Shown in pieces: positions 25,784 through 37,461 of a DNA stretch of 64,000 nt. The position numbers were made by a program, and so were the translations under genes. Location: the NCBI RefSeq assembly GCF_008831285.2, contig NC_045151.1, positions 1,421,544 through 1,485,543 on the forward strand, read 5' to 3'. The notes below the pieces were generated by a model. That model had not been told where the DNA came from and did not search any database. It saw only the letters and a list, made by a program, of their open reading frames with translations. Positions within the stretch are counted from its first letter, which is position 1, and every line of letters starts with the position of its first letter. This stretch comes from Nymphaea colorata (taxonomy: Eukaryota > Streptophyta > Magnoliopsida > Nymphaeales > Nymphaeaceae).

Positions 25784-26504
25784 GTTCATAAAAATCAAAC
25801 TACTTTGTGTAAGAAACAAAACAAGACCTACTAAAATTAATTCATAAAATATTCCTTTTGCAATCTAACTTTATAGATAGGGTTTTAAGCTTGATTTGGT
25901 GAGAAACATATATTAAGTTAGTTGTTCTTTGACATAAATAATGTTTTTTAATAATAAAAAAGTGAATTGCTCTTAAGCAAGGGATATGGTTTTTCATGTT
26001 GCTACAAAAGCAAGGAGCTAGCCATAACTTGTTACGCCAAATCCGATTACATATGATAGACTACGGTCACAAATATCGGTTTCAGCAAAAAACCTCCTAG
26101 GAAAATAAACTTCTTGAAAAATTATAAATATCAGGAACATCTCAAAATTAATTACTTTAAAAAAATATATATAAATGACAAAAACAAATAAAAAGAGATC
26201 TCTTTGAATATTAAAGGTTTTGTACAACTTGTACTAAGAAGCTAGCTAACCTAGGTACGACAATTAATTATGGAATATGGAAGCTAAAATATAGGGAACA
26301 ACAACATAATTAAATAATATATTGATCTAAAGTCATTCCTCATTTTTTTTGTTATTTCATTACTTATTGTCACAACTGCAAAATTTTGTCGTTTTCCATA
26401 TCATGCGGGCAGCAATAATCTTTTTTTTTTTTGTCATTTATGTATTTGACATTACATGCAATGACTATTATTCAACTTGCCTTAAAATCAGATTCTTATT
26501 ATCG

Positions 26505-26715
26505 GGTGAGCGAGAGGGTCAATCCCACCACCTGAAGTGAAGCTCGAAGGTCCCCTCATTCCCCCTGCGTTCGGGATCCTGTGCAGCATCGGTGTCAGTG
26601 ATAAAACGAAACACCTTTCAACTTGGATGTCGCATCCTATCACCTTAAGATACACGAACATAACACCCACGAGAATCGAACTAGATACCTGCCTACGCTA
26701 TGCCCCTTCAGGCTA
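26505..26715 (-). mobile_element. tRNA-derived SINE-like copy
   Basis: On the minus strand the head reads GAAGGGGCATAGCGTAGGC (A-box region), then CTAGTTCGATTCTCGTGGG (B-box region) within about 30 bases, then a body of about 150 bases. This is one of the best-preserved heads of the family here. Confidence 0.6.
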
Positions 26716-27117
26716 AATTAGATTCCTATTAGTAATTCGAGCATCAAAAATATTGACCTCTTAACTTGAAGTGCTCAAAGCACCGAAAACAGACAATTGG
26801 ATGAGAGTTTCGACTCTCCACCCTATAGCACGTTTTTTCATGCACCCGGTATTTGGCATTCCTTAAGTACATGAAAACTTAATTCGTTTTCTTAATCAAC
26901 GATTATCAACTACTTATTAAAAACCAGTTGTCCCCAATTTTTTTTTGGGATGTGATGATAGTGCAGTTTTGAATGGTTCAATAAAATATGCCTGCAACAA
27001 ATTAATGAAGCTTAGGCATACGCAAGGGACTACGATTGAGAGCAAATTGTTTGACTTCAAAGGAGCTCAGCCCATGGTTTCCCATTTGTTAAATCAAACA
27101 TTTTACAATTGAGTTTT

Positions 27118-27143
27118 TTTATTATTATTATTATTATTATTAA
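27118..27143. repeat. (ATT)n microsatellite
   Basis: About eight consecutive TTA/ATT units in intergenic DNA. Confidence 0.9.
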
Positions 27144-28144
27144 GGTGAGTTGTTCATTCCACCGCCCTTAAGAGAGGCCACCGCCACATCCTGAGTTTTC
27201 ACATAATATGCTTCGAGACCTTTTACGATACAGAAGATCTTAGAATTGAATTTACTTCATGAGAGATTGAGAAGCAAAGACCTTTTTTAGTTCCTTTGTC
27301 AGTACTATGGATTCCGTTGTTCTGGCCAACCACCCTTTCTCTTTGCCGGAAGAGCACCGGCAGGCCCTTATACTTTTTTAATGAGAAATTTAGACCATCA
27401 TGCTTTTGATTATTTTAGTTATAATTAGCACATGAATAATCGGTCTACTCTTTTATTCATAATTTAAATATTCAAACGTGAAGAATCTAATCAAAATGGA
27501 TGGAACTGAAAGGCTTCGAGTGGAGCTCAAATTGGCTTGACTCGTCGTACAGCCTTATTTTTAACCTGGATCATAATAAAGGACCAAAATTTAAGTGATT
27601 TTCTATGAGCAGGCTCTCAGCTTCATTATGGAAGCCAATCTAAAATTGTATTAATGAGCACTCAATGATAATAACAACAATCTATTACTAGTTCTCATTT
27701 GGGCCTTGTGGAAATATAGAAATGGTATATCGCATGGCCCTCGACATGGTGGTGGTAGAGTGGTGACTCAATGGGTCTGAAATGATATGAAACAGACTAT
27801 GGCAAACCAGGGGCAGAGGGTGGTGTGCTACGTGTGGGCATTTGCCCACACGGAACCCAAAAAAAAATTATTAATTTTGCATTGATATTTTTTTTTACTT
27901 ACATTTTAGTGCTTCTTAAAATTTAAAATTTTATATTTGGTGACCTGGTTGGTGAAGAAACTATTTATGGAGGCCCGCAGAAACCCGATGCAAATGCATT
28001 GTTGTGGTTTCGAAAGACACTTCTGTCTTCTTTGGTCGAGGTTTACCATATGAGGTTGCTGAAGGTTTATTAACAATGGCGTAAGTTCATAAATGCAACA
28101 TCCAATTTGCATGATCCAGCTACTCTGTAATTGACAATGAGGTT

Positions 28145-28350
28145 TTGAGTGAGACAGCCCACCAAGAAAAAAAAGCCAAAAGCCCTTCTGTTCCTCTTGC
28201 CCCTAGGGAATTGAGCTGCGTCCGGCCTGGATAGACGGTTGGCTGCATGCAACTTGATGAATCGCACCGACTTTTTATGGTTTAAGGGAGTGAGTACGCA
28301 CCATCTATGCATACTTTGCCTTGACCAGTTACGCTACGCCCCTTGAAACT
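28145..28350 (-). mobile_element. tRNA-derived SINE-like copy
   Basis: The minus-strand head AAGGGGCGTAGCGTAACTGGTC is an A-box-like start near 28,348. The B-box-like CAGCTCAATTCCC lies much further on, near 28,215, so the copy may have an insertion between the boxes. Confidence 0.45.
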
Positions 28351-30470
28351 AATTGATACAAGGTTAACTAAAATCTTTTTGCGTATAGAAAAACATAGAC
28401 AAATTAACGACTAAGCGCCAGAGTGAGCTTTTGAGAAGCAAATTAAGATACTTTTGGCACTCGGTCATTAGCCCCAATTGACCACTTGATATAGAACAAT
28501 CTTGACATTAGCTTCTTGTTAGTTGCTACCTCTCTCAATGAGTAAGAGATTTAGTGCTAAGTGCGCTTATGTGTCATATGTCTTTTGTAGAAGATAAAGG
28601 ACAGAGCCAAAGGGGCACTGGGTATACAATTTTAAATTTTTAAAAGGCACCGATATGTAAATGAAAAAAATTACGAAAAAATATTGATATAAAATAAAAA
28701 AAAATTTGGGGTCAGCAATTGCCACACACTTAGCCACGGCTGCCGGCGCCCCTAGTAGAGGACTCTGGCGATTTCGAATTGTTGTTAAGAATTGGAATCT
28801 CAATTGCCTGAAAGTCTTGCTAAATGACGTAGAAGATCTCCACTTCTATATTATAAGGATAATGGTCATAATCTCTTCTTGTGGTAGGTGAGCATGTCCA
28901 TTTTAATCCTTTACAATTGCTTAGTAAAGCAAGCAAGCTCGAGTCTAACTTGGCAGAGATGCCTTTACGTTATTCTTTTTTTACTCCCTTAATAATGATT
29001 TTGTAAAGTTAGGAAGAGCTAAAAATGTAGTGTTCCATATATTGCATTGTCAATATTTTTTAGTGTCTCTAGCTATAAATTGGCTTGTTCAATAAAACGT
29101 GTCTCTTTTAACTAGTGATATAAATCGAGAAGGCCAGCTATTTTTTGCATATGCTAAGATAAGTTTTCGCTAAAACTTATTAACCTCAAGAACTCTTGTA
29201 GTTTACCGTGATTATTTTTTTCAAGCACTTAGTTTTTTGTTACTTTTAATCTTCTCGAAGATAGTCTTTGTTCACTTGATGAAGTTGACAAGTTTCAGGC
29301 AATTTTATAATATTTATCCCTTGAAGCTGTTGTCGGAAGGCTGATCAGCTCAATTAATCTCGTTAAAACTATGCTCATGTGTACAACTTTCGTCGGGCTT
29401 CTTTTTCGGGCAATGGATTGTTAACCTCCTGTTCACCCAAAAAAACTTATAGTTTCGAGTGGATATTTTCAAAATCCAGCTTCCTCTTGAAAGTTTGAAT
29501 CATATTCCGTACAACCGATCAATTTGAAACTTTGAATTTACATGTTGGATTTCGGTGGCTTTGGATTCAATTATACAAAACAACCTCATGAGACCTGAGC
29601 TACTGTCCTAAGGCCAATTGAAAATTTGTTAATTATATATTTAGTGTCTCATGAAAGAAAAAATTCTGCTATGCTGCAAAATACAATGTGATAGGATCCA
29701 TGTTTTTCAATACCCAAATTCGGATTATATGAGATGCTGGAATATGGTCCAATGCCCATTTTGATTGCAGTTTCTACATGTAAAAAAAAAAAAACACACA
29801 CACACACACACACACATTAATTTTCACCATTTTCTGTTGGATCCAGTTCTAGGATATGTATGCTATCGGAGTCTTGATTCAACTGTAGGGTTGTAGGATC
29901 TTTCTCAGGTTTGGATCAAATTAAATGGATAAACATTTCTGGTTAGAGCTAACAAAATCAAGCGCATAAACATTGCTGAATCAAAACCTAAGGTCTTTTC
30001 TACATTGATTTATGCCTTCCTACGTCCATCAGTCACCTTCTAGTCGTTGACAAAATCGTCTCTTTGTTTGTTACTTGCCCATTCCAAATTGATCACAACG
30101 ACAGTTCTTTACTTAAAATTTATTTGCCTTCATGACAATTGCCTTACAAAAGAGAATATTATTTATCACAAGTCGGTTTGAAGGATTTCAACTTGCCCCT
30201 AACAACTTTGATTCGAGTTTCAAAAAGATTAGAATCTATGATAATAATAACTTAACCAGCTCCCTTTCATAAGGATATAAAAATCTCTTACAATTTTCAA
30301 TACGATACTAAGCTTTTGAAGTGTTACAATCCACCATCTATGATGCGTATGTATTTGTGGGTGTAGGACCTTAGCTTCAAGTGTCAAACCAATTTTGATG
30401 CCATTGTTACAACCCAGTTTGGTAGATCTGAATAATCAAATGGCGTACAAAGAAAATTTTGACCGGCCGA

Positions 30471-30630
30471 CAGTGGCGTAGCCACATTGTGGCTGGTGTG
30501 CCCACACCAGCCTCTTAAAAGTTTTTTATTTTAAAATAGAAATCTTATATATATATATATATGCTCCACTAAATTTGAGTTCGTTTAAACAAGTGACCTT
30601 CTAGCCAATTTTTTTTTGGCTCTGTCCCTG
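30471..30630. mobile_element. hAT-type MITE, CAGTGGCG family (160 bp)
   Basis: The left end is CAGTGGCGTAGCC and the reversed right end is CAGGGACAGAGCC. Flanks CCGGCCGA (30,463-30,470) and CCGGCTAG (30,631-30,638) share the first five bases and then differ only by transitions. The interior has GGCTGGTGTGCCCACACCAGCC, a perfect palindrome at the same subterminal place as in its relatives, and an AT dinucleotide run. Confidence 0.6.
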
Positions 30631-31290
30631 CCGGCTAGCATTGCCGAGTTCAATCAACAAAAGAAAAGATAGATGTAGCTTGAAAATGCAAAAGTTAAGG
30701 TTGGGTTTGTCGATCAAAATCAGGCAGTAGGATTAGTTTATTACTGATGCAGATGAACCAAAGAAGACCCTGACGCCCTGTTTGATAGCCTGTTTAATTG
30801 CATCGGATCTCAAATTCGAGGCTGATCTTGAATCTACATTAGGTGAAATCCACTGTTGGAGCAAACAGAGGAGCTCATAACTGTATAATGAGATCGGCAT
30901 GACATTGTAAAAATTATGGATTTTAGATTGCAAATCCGTGGTTTATGGTCCCGGCATATATGTGGTAGATTTGGATCTCATATATGAGAATATAAAACCC
31001 AGCCTAATGGTCCTCCTTCAAGTTGAAGAAAGGCAAAAAATTTTCTTGGGTAGGACATTAATTTTCAAATGCTCCTAGTATATGATTTTTCCATCCAGGC
31101 CTGCCCTCCAATGGATAGTCTAAACTTTTTAGACATAGAAAATTCAATGTAAGCCTATCTATAACTCCAAGGGGCATAATGCAGCTGTTTGGACATGTGG
31201 ACTGGTAAAAATTCGGTCATCAATTTGATTCTCATATGTGCCACTCCTCTGAACTCCCCACTTAGGTTCGGAAGCAGCGATAGAGCCTAA

Positions 31291-31593
31291 GGTTGTGTTT
31301 GATTGTCTCAAATCTTAGAACTAGGGCAGATTTTAGAACCATATATCCGAGACCTGAGTTCTTAAAATCTTAGGTTTTAAAAGCACATGTTTGATGTACT
31401 CCCTTAGCCTTTTCTTTCTTTCCTTCTCTACCTTCACGTATGGATTTAAAATCCACACTTAAAGTCAGACTCCCTCCCCTCTGATTCGAGATCCATGGAT
31501 GTCAGCATTCTCACAAATTGGAAATCTACTATTTGATAATCCTTAGATTTATACAGCAAATCCGACCTAGATCCGAGATTATCAAACGCAACC
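31291..31593. mobile_element. PIF/Harbinger (Tourist-like) MITE, TAA duplication (303 bp)
   Basis: The left end GGTTGTGTTTGATTGTCTC and the reversed right end GGTTGCGTTTGATAATCTC form a long terminal inverted repeat. Both are flanked by TAA (31,288-31,290 and 31,594-31,596). A 3-bp TAA/TTA duplication and GG-TGTTTG termini are typical of PIF/Harbinger. No transposase is encoded. Confidence 0.85.
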
Positions 31594-32809
31594 TAAGGAA
31601 GGGCTTCCGTCTCTTCGCAGTATCTCTCACCAATACAATTCTGTCTATAAATATGTGGATATTTTGGTCTTCTTGTCTTGTCTTGAATGTTTTAGCATTT
31701 TCAAATGAGGCATAATACTGTCATTTTGGACATTTAGAAGTTACATCACTGTGCGGGTCCAGATCTGCCTTATTCAAGTCGATCCGTTTCTCTGACGATG
31801 AGAGGCCACACTTGGCACCAAATAGAAACGGGAAAACTGGTCCCTCTGAAGGACTGAAACAAATGAATTTAAAATTGCGAAAAGAGATAATGGCAAAATT
31901 TTTAAAGCAGTACAGCGAGAAAGCGATTGATTGGATTTGATACCGGAGTTTCTTCCCCAATCAAAATTCATCCGTGTCCGTGATCTTCTCGCAGGGAATA
32001 ATTACCGAAATGCCCTCGCAAAGAGAATAATGGACAACCAATATATATATATATATATATGTGTGTGTTAAGAGAGAGAGAGAGAGAGGAAGGAAACCCA
32101 TATTTTTCAAGATACATAACATGTTATGAGATTTTATGCTACTGTGAGAGGGGACTAAAGGTTTTAAGCGTCACCCTAAAAAAAGTTAGTTTGTGAAATA
32201 TAAATTTTGTAAAAGCCTGGTTTTCTAACCAGTTTTTGACACCTAGTTTGCGTTTTTCAATGACAAAATCAAATGTCACTAATGAGTACCATTTATGTTG
32301 TTTTTCCAAATGATACAACTACCCCTAAGAGAGAAAGGAAGACACTTTTAGTGGAAAGAGATACAAATGAGACTCAAAGGTGAACTGCTAATTATATGTC
32401 AAGAATAAAAGAAGAAGGATGTTTGCCTTGCAAGTACCAATGTCACTAGAATTTGGTTAATTTGTCGATAGCAACGAGGCCTACATCATCATGAAATGTA
32501 TTCATTGCTTGGAAGTCAGAAAAACCAAGCACAAGAGAACAAGAGAGCAAGAGGCATTCAAGGAACCACTTGCCCTTGCAATACCAGAGCAGACAGAAGC
32601 GTTCAAGCATCCATCTGGACTGGACCATCCAAGAAAAACGTCCAATCAATCATCTGATCTTGCAGTAAGTAGGATGGATGATGGTGTTATAATATTTAAG
32701 GTTTTCCTTTTAAAATTTATATTTTAATTATTTTTTATTACTTTTTAAAGGAACATATTTTCAAGTAAACAACCCAGCGTCCTCACAAAAGACCCCAAGG
32801 CCTCTTCCA

Positions 32810-32985
32810 TTTTCTTTTACTTTTGAGGTTTTAAGCTGCATGGGCATCAATGATAGTAACGGTGCAACCTTTAACTCAGGTACCACATCTCACCGACATA
32901 AAAGTATCACACTCAACAGGAATCAAACTAGATACTTACCTTTTCATAAGCCTATAACCTGATCAATTACACTAAGCCACTTAAG
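32810..32985 (-). mobile_element. tRNA-derived SINE-like copy
   Basis: On the minus strand AGTGGCTTAGTGTAATTGATC (A-box-like) is followed by CTAGTTTGATTCCTG (B-box-like) near 32,930, then a body of over 100 bases. Confidence 0.45.
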
Positions 32986-33158
32986 ACTAAAGAAACATAA
33001 TTCATTTGAAAATCAATTCATCTAAATTGTTGAATCAATCAATTCCCGAAACTGACAACCCTGGGTGATTCAATTTAAACAATGCAGAACTCAACTTCCT
33101 TCACCTTGAATGGCCCTATCATTTATCTTTTCTGCATTGCCTTTCTTATTGCCAAGGG

Positions 33159-33335
33159 CAATGGCGGAGCAAAAAAATTCTGGTTAAGGGGCATCCTTAC
33201 TTTAAATTTCAAACTTTAAAGGGCAGTCAAATATAAAAAAGTACAAATTAATGAACTTTATATGTGTCAATAAAGCAATTTTACGTGCTGGTGTGGGCAA
33301 TTGCCCACAACAGCCACAACATGGCTCTACCACTG
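33159..33335. mobile_element. hAT-type MITE, CAGTGGCGGAGC family (177 bp)
   Basis: The left end is CAATGGCGGAGC and the reversed right end is CAGTGGTAGAGCC. Flanks GCCAAGGG (33,151-33,158) and GCCGAGGG (33,336-33,343) match at 7 of 8 positions. Close to the right end lies the palindrome GTGGGCAATTGCCCAC. Related but one-ended or decayed copies are visible near 23,580-23,725, 27,811-27,950, 28,609-28,755, 35,224-35,395, 42,390-42,460 and 43,624-43,790. Confidence 0.8.
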
Positions 33336-33569
33336 GCCGAGGGATTAGTTCCTACGGGTGAATTTGTGAAATTTAATTGAGTTTTAAATGAAGATTAGCG
33401 CCACGAAACCTGGGGAAAAACAATCCAACATTGAATTATATGAGATTTACAATGATGCGAGAAACAATGGAGTTCCTTGAATAGGTTAAATTTATTACCT
33501 AAATATTTCGCATTCACTAATCACATTGAACTAAATCCTAATCCGCATCTGGATCAGCAACATTTGAGG

Positions 33570-33613
<44 letters not shown>
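33570..33613. repeat. (AT)n microsatellite
   Basis: Uninterrupted TA tract of about 44 bases. Confidence 0.95.
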
Positions 33614-33616
<3 letters not shown>

Positions 33617-33994
33617 AAAGGGTTGTTTGATTATAGTAATACTTTGTTGCTATTCCATGAATTTGTAGAACACTATAATACAATATTAAATGAATCTCAT
33701 ATGATGCTGATTTATAAAACATCAACAAATCATTCCTGTGACCGAATGTCCCTTAAGCATATCGAAAATTCAAATTACAATTGCTAATCAAATTGGTTTT
33801 TTTCTCATATTTAAACAATCAAACAAAAATTCAAATCAGATACCAAAAGTCATCTGAGCCATCATCTCCACCTACATATACACTGTGCAGTAAATATTTG
33901 TTGACTTTGACATGAAAATAGAATGCCACGAATGTGATACGACAAGGTTGGTTAGTATGTGTTGTCACATTCAAGATCGTCATCCCATTTCTTA

Positions 33995-34144
33995 GAGGTC
34001 GTTTGGCACTAGTAACAAATTGTTACTCTCCAAAAAATACGGCAGATTCATGCAACCATGTATCATAGTGTTCTTTGAATCTATCCTATATTTTGGGGCG
34101 GAATCATTAGATAGTGCCAATTGTTATGGATGCCAAACAATCCC
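33995..34144. mobile_element. PIF/Harbinger-like MITE, TTA duplication (150 bp)
   Basis: The left end GAGGTCGTTTGGCA and the reversed right end GGGATTGTTTGGCA are inverted. Both sides carry TTA (33,992-33,994 and 34,145-34,147). Subterminal sequence (AACAATTTGTTAC-like and AATTGTTATGG) is also inverted. Related material lies at 57,175-57,510. Confidence 0.65.
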
Positions 34145-35757
34145 TTATCGGCACAAGGTGGCCAAATTTGAAGTACAGGATGAAAGGAAATGTGATGAAA
34201 AGGAGAAGTTTACGTTTCCATTATCCCTTATCAAACTGATATTCCAGTTCTTCAATTTTTTTTTTTTGTTGGGCTTTAACCACTATACCCTAAACCTAAT
34301 GATCCATTGGCAGCCAAAAAGACTAGAAAATTTTCCCATAGGAATGTCTTTGTATTGGATTTCTAACTAAAATGCTTTGAAAAAAACAGATATTAAAAAA
34401 AATTAACATTTGGTTGCAAAATAAGATCGATCGGACTTAGAAAATGACATCCGATCAAATTCAAATTTGATTTTTGGATTGAGATTCTATTTTAAATAAA
34501 TGTCCCATATCCAATATCCATATGTTCGAAGGTCGGTTACTGACAGGACATATTAAGACTGTAGTTTGGATTTGGTTGTGTACCTAAAACTAGGATTTTA
34601 ATTTAGATGTGAAAATAAAAGTTGGATCCGAAACTAATTCTGACTGCAAATTTGCAATTGGTTATGGTATAGACCTTTCTCCATTTATATTTGAACTTAA
34701 ATATATAAACATTTGATGAATAAGATATAATAAAGAGTACATCCGATTCGAATCTGATTTATTGACATCCTTAATATTAATATATATTGATTATTGGGCT
34801 ATGAAAATGGTATTTCTCTGGGCTTTAAATCTCTTTTTTCTTTTTTTTAGCTTCTTTTTTCTCTTAAAAAAGGATTTGCTTTGGCAGCTAAAATTAACCA
34901 TCAGTGCCAATATTTTAGGTTGATCTACAGATGGCTCTCTCCTTCTGCAAGCTGCACTTTGATGGAGAAAGACTTGTCTCTAGTATGGCAATCATAGGAG
35001 ACCCTTCTCAACTCTACTTTCAAAATCCAAGGTCCTTAACTTTTTAGTATTTGCATTAACCTTGTTAGAAGTCTTTCTTTTTCCAGGAAAATTACTGCAC
35101 TTACTGATATATACTAGCTTCCTTAGTTGTTGCTTCATTTGACCATATTTGTTTGAAAAGAAACTGTATATAATTCGGTAATATTCAAATCACATATTAA
35201 TTTCATTTTATATTGTAGCATACCAGAGGTAGAGGCAGAAATTTCTAGCTGGAAGGCACTAATAATAAAATTTTAAAAGACATCAACATGCAAATGAAAA
35301 AATTTTCCTAGAGCGTCAATGTAAAAATAACAATTTTTTGTGGCTTTGTGTGTGCAATCACCCACATGTTGCCCATACGTACCTGTGCCCTTGCATCAAA
35401 CCATATAATGTACCAAAATGGGAAGTTAAACGCAAGGTGGTGAACATATAGTGACCCTTCTTCGTAAAAGTGAAAGATCCAGACTACAGAAATCTATTAC
35501 AAAAAGTGATTTAGTGAGAGTATCTCATGAATATTCATGAAATATTAGTTATAGTGTCCATTAATCTGCCTTGATCTTTGGGAATGATTCGTGGTATGCT
35601 CATAGAGTCTCCCTTCTGCCAAACGACCGGTAGATAACATGGTAATTAAACATGAGAATGATTTGAAAATAGTTTCATGATATTTAAGATTTTTATAAAC
35701 ATTGCCAATGTATATGTATACTTCGGTTTCAAAATCTTTCTATAAATGCTGAATTGA

Positions 35758-36010
35758 GTTGGCCCTGGGGGGATGTTCGGCATGTGGTTGGGCCAGACAC
35801 CGGTAGGCAGCCAGTTGTCGGTTCAAATCCAAAGGAACCTACCATGTGCGAAAGCCGACATAAGCTAGGACCATCGCCGTAGGGAATGATCTTGGGGGTT
35901 TTATGTTCGGAGTGTCGGTAGCTCAAGTACATGATTAGAATCTTTTAATCCTATCACTTGGGCATGATAAGATAGATTATCAATTGTCGCAATAGACCTT
36001 CCTGATAGGG
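35758..36010 (+). mobile_element. tRNA-derived SINE-like element, plus orientation
   Basis: CGGCATGTGGTTGGGC (A-box-like) is followed about 35 bases later by CGGTTCAAATCC (B-box-like) and then by non-tRNA sequence. The head differs from the minus-strand SINE-like copies, so it may be a different family or a tRNA pseudogene. Confidence 0.45.
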
Positions 36011-36732
36011 CCAGGCCACTAATCCCATCAACACACTGGTCGAATGAATAATAAGCAGCAAAATTTGTTGATTTCTGGATCAATACAAGAAATTATTCTT
36101 TGGATACTTTCACATACTGATTGCGATCATTTGTTCTCTTCGCGGCTGTCGTTGTCGTTCATCGTCATCTTCATCAGGTCTTTTTCCAGAACAACATGAA
36201 TTCTGCCCACAACAATCTTGTTTTGTCACTCATTCCAGCCGGCGTTTCCATCTGCCGACTAACTTCTCTGCTATTGCATTGATTAGCAAAACTTCATCAG
36301 ATATAAGATTGATAATAATAAATTAATAATAGAATGGGTGGGGTTACAGTTATCCTTTTTGCAGTGAAGAATCTTATAAATATATTCATAATGGAAGGAA
36401 TTTTTCTATTTTTAAAAGTTACAAGTCCAGAAGGACAAGGAAACACATATAAAAAATAATTGAAAAGAGATGTAGTTCCAGTTCCTTCGAAAATGATAAG
36501 ATGTTTGGCACGAAATGAATGGGTTGATCCATTTGAGATGGGTTGTATTGTGAAGTTAACAAATCTAAAGGTTTAAATTTCTCTCAATTGGACCTTAAGT
36601 TATCACTAGCAAAGTAAGTTGGGTTAGTGCTCGTCTAACATAAGCAAATTGTATATTGATTAATTTGTATTAGATTTTTTCCTTGACCATATCAGGTAAC
36701 ATTTTAAATTCATGTTTTACTATGCCAAAACT

Positions 36733-36734
<2 letters not shown>

Positions 36735-36781
<47 letters not shown>
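36735..36781. repeat. (AT)n microsatellite upstream of the HD-Zip gene
   Basis: About 47 bases of uninterrupted TA, some 520 bases before the HD-Zip start codon. A shorter TATATATAT run at about 36,893-36,908 is closer and could include a TATA box; this is inference only. Confidence 0.9.
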
Positions 36782-36785
<4 letters not shown>

Positions 36786-37298
36786 GGGATTGCGTTTCAT
36801 AAAGGCCGCTCCATACATTTCATCAAGTAGCTTCTCTTTACACAGGTTCGGAGATTTCTCCGGCCAAAACGAATTTAATAATCTTTAATGTATATGTATA
36901 TATATATGGAGAGGGAGGGACAGAGAGAGAGTCCTGTTCCTTTTGCCGTCTCTTTCCCTGGGACGTGTAAGGACAGAACCGAGAAAGGGCCGGAAAGGAA
37001 GGAAGAAAAACTCGACCACCTCAGTCCCTCCTTCCCTTGTTGGTGCGTCGGACTGGTATGTGATGGGTTCGGGCAGTGGGTGCAGTTGCCGGGCACACCA
37101 TCTCTGCGTCATCGTCATGATCATCACCAGCTTCTTCCGCCATAAGCTCACCACCACCTCCTTTCTCTTCTCCTCCTCCTGCTGAGAAACGCCCCTCGCC
37201 ACCAGCTTAACCGCAACCCTGCTCTACTCTTCGAGTGGAGGATATTGATCTTAGGTGTTATGGAATTCGCCTGAACGAAGGGCCAGGGCTCTGGCGTA

Positions 37299-37418
37299 AT
37301 GGCCGGTAGCAGCGTCTTCAGCGGAGAGCCGTCGTCCGATGTCACCCCTCTGATTTCCTCGCCCCGCAACTCGATGGCTCCGCCGCTTTGCTCTTCTCAG
37401 AGCTTTCACGGTGAAGAA

Positions 37419-37461
<43 letters not shown>

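Larger units (their letters stand above)
17971..36880. other. Long intergenic region of nested small transposons
   Basis: No intact gene was found in about 19 kb. The sequence holds the separately listed MITEs, SINE-like copies and microsatellites plus degenerate relics. The 18,900-19,330 part is GC- and CpG-rich and open in several frames, but repetitive and without recognisable protein. The segments 19,890-20,830, 21,660-22,740, 22,800-23,560, 25,850-26,500, 28,800-30,460, 31,600-33,140, 34,780-35,220 and 36,020-36,730 show AT-rich sequence in which I see nothing convincing. Confidence 0.6.

Noticed and set aside
25653..25847. Open frame with a long Tyr-Ile repeat
   Set aside because: It is the translation of an (AT)n microsatellite. 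The same applies to similar frames at 33,477-33,668 and 36,885-37,202.
35758..35840. Possible tRNA gene
   Set aside because: A- and B-box-like words are present but no acceptor stem or anticodon arm closes, so it was listed as SINE-like.
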